From NCBI GenBank assembly GCA_947462335.1, contig OX381705.1, forward strand, positions 45,026,175-45,090,174: DNA of 64,000 bases, written 5' to 3'. Of this stretch, positions 37,001-43,000 are shown in pieces; position 1 is the first letter of the stretch, and each line of letters opens with the position of its first letter. A model generated the notes under the pieces. The model had not been told where the DNA came from and did no database searches. It was given only the letters and a program-made list of their open reading frames with translations. Both the position numbers and the translations under genes were made by a program. The DNA is from Harmothoe impar (lineage: Eukaryota; Annelida; Polychaeta; Phyllodocida; Polynoidae).

Positions 37001-40000
37001 GTCTCTCGATGGAGGGTGGAAAGGGGGGGCCGTTGTCAGCAGGAGGGACCCCTCTGGGTTTGACCTGAAGTCCTTGGACTTTTTGAGATACACTTTTAAA
37101 GTGTTAACCACGCAGAGTCTCTTACAGGCATTGAACGGTACTAGTTTAAGAACATTTAATGGATCTCCCAGTCTATTATGTTTAAGTAACTCCTGGAATC
37201 TGAAGACGAAACCTGTGTCGTCGTCGCTGGTCATACCCTTTAGAACCATTTTAAGAATGGTTTGACCCCTTTGGCCTGATGTTAACAGCAGCATCATAAC
37301 TAGCTTCTTAGTGAGCCTCTTAAAGTCAAGTTCCTTGTTAGGTCCCCAGTCCTTAAAGAGGCGTAGGACCTCTTTGACATCCCAGAAGGTCTCATACCTT
37401 GGTGCTGGAGGTCGCATTTCATAGCCTGCCTTAACGAGAAAACACACTGTAGGATGCTTTCCGAAGTCGTGTCCGTCGTACTTATCCAATATCAGGCTCA
37501 GTGCGCAGCGCGCGGTGTTCAGGGCAGAGTAACCGCAGCCGCGGTTATGAAGTAGTCTAAGAAATTTCAGTGCCTGAGGTAGAGTAGGTTTTAAGACACT
37601 CACACCCTCTTCAATACAGTAGTTAGCCCACTTCCTTAGCTAGGTTTTATATGTAGACTTAGATGAGTTACGCCATGCATTCATGATGAACCTAACAGTT
37701 TCCTCATCCACCCCTTTATCTAACAGTTTTTGGCCAATAAAGGGCAGATCATTCTTATCAACTTTATACAGTTCCCTATTTACTCCAGTAGACACGCGAG
37801 CAGTGGTGTCTTCTGCATGTGCTGTCGAGGTTTGCCATGTGCCTTCAGATTGCCCTGATGTGGGCGGAACCTGATTCTGCGTGTAGCTGCGCGCAGTAGA
37901 CGGATGTACCACCACTGTGTAGGCCAGTCGGGGACGATCAAGAGGATTCGACCCCCATCCTGCAGCGCCTTGCGTAGCACATGGCCCACGACGCTGAAAG
38001 GTGGAAAAGCATAAGAAAACATATTAGTCCAATTGAATGTGAAAGCATCAATTTTCCATGAGTCTGGCTCATAGTTCAGGGACACATATTTCTCAATTTT
38101 TCTGTTTATTCTTGAAGCAAACAGATCCACTTCTGGTGTGCCGAAAATCTTGCAGACTTTTTGGAACAACTTTTGATTTAATTCCCATTCTAAGTCATCT
38201 GAGAAATTTCTGGACTTGTAGTCTGCTAAGACATTGTCCACCCCTGGTACATGTGCTATTGATAGCCAGTTACCTTTCTCTTCAGCCCAGTCCCATATCC
38301 ATCTGGATATCTCATTACATGCGGGTGACTTTACTCCCCCCATGTTTTTGACATAGGCCAATGCAGTGGTATTGTCTGTCATAATCTGGATGTGTTTACT
38401 CTTCTGTCTGACCAGACTTTGAAGACCAAAAAGGATAGCTACTAATTCTTTTATATTAATATGCTCCTCCAATTCCTCTCCTATAAATCTGCCTCCGGCT
38501 GTTTTTGTGCCCTTGTGGGCACCCCAACCTTCACCTGAGGCATCAGTGAAAACCTCTAGAGTAGGGTCCCCCTTGTCTATAATTCTCTCCCCCGAGGGGA
38601 GATGGTCTATCCACCATTGAATGTCCACCTTGACTCTGTCAGACAGAGTCATTGTAGCATCAAAGTTACCTTTGTTTGCTTTAAGAGCCACATTTTTTTC
38701 TATTTCCAAGAGTTTGATATGGGCTGCCCCAAAGTCTAATGCTACTGCATAGGCAATCATTAGGCCTACCAGGCCTGCTATTTCTCTGATGGAGACCTCC
38801 TCCAACTCTAAGATTTCTCTAGCTACTCTATCAAACTTTTCCCTCTTCTCAGGGGTAGGCCTGACTACCATATCTACTGAGTCTAATTCAAACCCTAAGA
38901 AAGTCAGTTTTTGGGATGGTTCCAAAACTGATTTCTTCTCATGTATGACAAAGCCTAGACTGTCTAAAGTGGTAGCTAGCAATTCTGCAGAGTGTCTACA
39001 CTCTTCCTCGGTGTCTGCAATGATAAACGAGTCATCAATATAGAAGAAACACTCATGTCCTAGTTTTCTGAGGGATGCATAGATTGGAGTCAAGATTTTT
39101 GTAAAAAATCTTGGGGCACAGGCTAGACCATTTGGAACTGCTTCAAACTGATAGAGTCTGCCTTCCCATTGGAATCTCAACAGCTTTTTGTACTCTTGTT
39201 GGATTCCTACACTATAATAAGCATCTTTCAGGTCAACTGAGGCCATGAATGCTCCTGGTCTTAACATGAGCATAGCAGTGAACAATGAAGTCATTTTGAA
39301 ATGTTCATATTCTACTTTCTTGTTTAACCTGGTTAAATCTAGTACAAGTCTAAATTGTCCATTTGGTTTAGGTCTAAGAAATACATTAGAGATGAACTCT
39401 CCCTCTTCATGCTCCACTTCTGTGATGACCCCTTTAACTAGTAACCCCTCTAGTTCACCTGTCATCGCAGCTTTTTCCTCAGCCTTTAAATCCAAAGGCC
39501 AAGGAATTCTGCTTTGATAGGGTTCTTCTAGAAAAGGGATGGTCACACCTGCCACTTGAGACAGGACCCATGGATCAGAGGTGTATTTTGTCCATTCATC
39601 TACAAATCTAGTTATGTTACCTGCTTGGAAATTACTGGCAGTATTGATAAAAGGAGCACCTACCTGCGCAATTAAGCGCTCCTTTTGCCAAAAGGCTTCT
39701 TGTTGGCGTTAGGTGGGCCGGGAGCCCTCTGGCGGAAGCCCTGGTTCTGGTTGTTATACGGGTAGCGAGGCCTCCAGCCCTGCTGTTGGTTCCCATAGTT
39801 CTGGTACTGCTGGTTCCAGAAGGGGTTTGGGGCTCTGAACTGAGGTCTGTAGCCTCCCTGTTGACCTCCTCTCGGTCCATAGTGGAACCCTCCAAACGGT
39901 CCCCCTTGCTTGGGAGTATTGTTGTACTTATTATGCTTCTGTTTTTTGCTGTTTTGTCCACCTTGTGACTCTGCTTTCCTCTTCATAACCTTATCACATA

Positions 40001-43000
40001 GCTTCTTGGAGACTTCCGCCTTATGGACTGCCTCAGCCACATTTTCGCCATAAAGATCTTTGGACTCATTATTCTCCCTAGCCTCTCTGATGACCACCTT
40101 TGCAAATTCTCCTTGAATGCAAGGTTTCGCTACTGATTTACGTCTTTCAATTAAACCTAGAGAGGTGTGCACCCAAATCTCCAGTGCATCTGTGAAGGAC
40201 TCCGAGGTTGTGTCCAGCTCTGGATCCTCCTTACCCTTCTTTAATATATGCTCAGCAGTCGGTGTAAGTGCCGAGATCGCTGCCGCAATCCCCGTTTGTA
40301 GCTTTTGCAAATCTTTGTCTGCCGTCCTTGCTTGCGGCGTAAGTCCCGCATAGATCTCATCATTGGTTCTCTGCGTTATCAATTTAGGAATGTTCTTTAT
40401 CCTAGGGTGAGACGTGAGTAGTGCGTCATAGATCTTCTCATCAAAATTTACAATAAACATACTGTTGATCATGTCGGCCAAATGGGAATTTGCCGGCTTA
40501 CCTACAGTGGCATCTGTGTCTCTCAGCTTTTTCTTTGCTTTAATTCTCGCTGCCATACCGCCCTCCGGTAATTCCTCCTGTACCTTAGACTCCGGCTGCT
40601 GCGGTAATTGCTGCTGCTGCTGTAGAGGCTGCGGTAACTCCACCAAATCCTCCTCTTCGCCCGAAGATTCTGACATTTCATGTCCGTCTTGTCTTTGATT
40701 TTCGTCTTGTTGCCCCGGCCCAAACCATCCGTCAATCGGCTGATTTGCGTCGTAGTTAGGCTGGTAATCAGCGTACATCCCCATTTGGTTGTAGCCCTGC
40801 ATAGGATATCCTCCGAAAGTCGGGTAATGGGGCACATAGTGTTCCTGATTCATATAATCGAAGATATTTTGTCGCCCGTGTCCAACTTCTCTTTGTTGAT
40901 GCGACTCTTGATTATTCAAGATGGCGTCTTTCCCGGATCCGGCAGACGCTTGTTTACTTGCCGCTGATTGGCTGTCCTTATTTGGCGCGAGGTCACGTGC
41001 CGGCGATTCGATACCTGGTTGGCTGTTCGTTAAATCTACGCCCTGCGTCTTCGTTGCTGGCGGTTTTTTGACAGACGATGAATCTTTAACTTTCTTCGAT
41101 ATCGTCTTCACTTTATCTCTCAGCTCTTTAGTCTTACTTGGAGTTAAGTTTATCTCAGCCTCCGCTGTGTTCTCCTTATTTTTACTCTTCCCCGCCCCGG
41201 AGGGGCTAGAAGTCATGTCTTTATCCGGCATTCTGAGTTTGCAACTCCGCCAGACGACAATGTTGATATTTGTTTGAGCGTTCCGCCTACAAAAGACAGA
41301 AATGCCCGAATTACTAGTAATTCATGAATTTTACTAGGTATAACTTATATCAAAATGTTCTATAGACCTAGTTGAACAACTTTGTCGCGAACATTATACT
41401 GAATTATATATATAAATCTACTTAAAAAGTGATTTATAGCTCCTGTACTTACCAACGTCCGCACAACTTGAAAACTCTACACGAACTGACGTCACACGCG
41501 CATGCGCTCTTCCTTCTCGTGTGCTTCCGGAACACTTTAAGGTAGCACGAGGTAAAACCTTAATTATTTTACCTCCCGGTTATTATCTGGTAGGGGGTAG
41601 TGTAGGGGCTAGGGTTATACGGGTTTGTTATATGACGAGTGCTGTTGGATGCTGTGTTGCGAGCTCAGTCCGAACCCTTCAGTCCGACGGTAGGTGGCGA
41701 CACCTGCCCCGGGCTTGGGGTATGGACAGAGGTCGCTATAGGCTTCCGGTCTGCGTGTGCGCGCGCAGGCTGGCTGCCTATATATACCCAGCATCTGACG
41801 GTACTCGTCGGTTACTCTGAGCCACGCTGGTGAGGAGACCCCGTGATCATTACGGCTGATTAGCCTACTGACCCGTTCCGAACTCTATAGGGAGTTCGCA
41901 CACATAGATACTGCTTGTCTAGGTTATCTGAATAAACCTGATTTGCAACCTGTAACACTTGATCCGAACTGTGTCGACTTTGTTCTTTAATTGATACTCT
42001 ACCAATATCATAGAGAAACAAAGTATTGTTTATTACACAATATTAATGTACATTGTACTCTATAGTTATTTTCAACAGTCCCGAATTGTCAATAGTAGAG
42101 TATTACCCTCATCTCGTCATAAATCAATTGCAAGCTCTTTCGTGAAGAGGGATGCCTATATATATGCAATGATTTGGTGTATTCATCATTAGTTGGTATA
42201 TTATGTGGGCAGCTGAGGAGAAATGTATACATCCAGGCAGGATTTTTAGTACTGGGATTTGGCCACTAGGGAGCATCACAATGACCATAAATGTGAAAAT
42301 GAGCCAAATTTATTCTAAGGTAATTTTTACGTAGAAAAAAATGATAGTTTTCTCCAAAACATTCTGTTTTGGGAGAATCCTCCCGTATTTGGAATGTAAA
42401 TGGAACGTTTTGAAGCCAATATGAGGCCTAAGTAAGTCTCTCTTCCTAAAACGTGTTGCCATGCCAACCACAACTTCCTTCCAAATAGAAAAAGAATAAT
42501 TCCAATTGATAGAGAAATGCATAGGGATTACTACACTGAAAACAGAATGTAAATATCATTTTTATATCAAGATTTATGAGACAAAATATGAAAAATAGTG
42601 GTTAGGTATTAAGTTAAATTTTGCAACATCATGATAATTAGATATAGATATGGCTGTGTCTCACGACCTTGGGACAATGTTTTTGTCTCTGATCGGGTGC
42701 CGTCTCTGACCGGGTGCCGTCTCTGACCGGGTGCCGTCTCTGACCAGGTGTCAGAAAAAGGTGTTTTAAAAAGAATTATACTCATATATATAAGGATTTG
42801 GAAAAACGTTATGGCGGTTGTTATATGATCATAGTTATAATTATAATTAGCTTCCTGCTGTTAGTATTTTGACCTTATCAAGCCAAGCCGGTCAGAGACG
42901 GCACCCGGTCAGAGACGGCACCTGGTCAGAGACAAAAACATTGTCCCAAGGTCGTGAGACACAGCCATATACAATTAAAGCAATATATATATATATATAT

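Larger units (their letters stand above)
36087..41535 (-). mobile_element. DIRS-type tyrosine-recombinase retrotransposon nested in the Gypsy element
   Basis: Inverted terminal repeats 36087-36138 and 41485-41535 share 38 identical bases and differ at their outer ends. A short internal region (36333-36350) is the exact inverse of the outermost 18 bases of the left repeat, matching the internal complementary region of DIRS1. The minus strand encodes gag, RT/RNase H with a C-terminal extension, and a tyrosine recombinase. There is no DDE integrase, protease or LTR. It is 5.45 kb, as expected for the group. It interrupts Gypsy sequence that resumes at about 41536. Confidence 0.9.
25136..42037 (+). 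mobile_element. Gypsy-type LTR retrotransposon with a third ORF, interrupted by a DIRS element
   Basis: Direct LTRs 25136-25572 and 41601-42037 (437 bp each, TG..CA) differ at one position (25562 C versus 42027 T). Order: LTR, primer-binding site, gag, pol (PR-RT-RH-IN), promoter-like spacer, ORF3, LTR. Removing the DIRS insertion leaves about 11.45 kb, long for Gypsy. ACAA occurs before the 5' LTR (25131-25134) and at the 3' LTR boundary (42037-42040), so a 4-bp target duplication is likely if the LTR limits shift by one base. It sits in an intron of FYB-like copy 2. All three ORFs are intact, and the near-identical LTRs indicate recent insertion. Confidence 0.93.

Noticed and set aside
36785..37265. 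Plus-strand ORFs under the DIRS recombinase
   Set aside because: Antisense shadows of a recombinase with complete catalytic residues on the minus strand.
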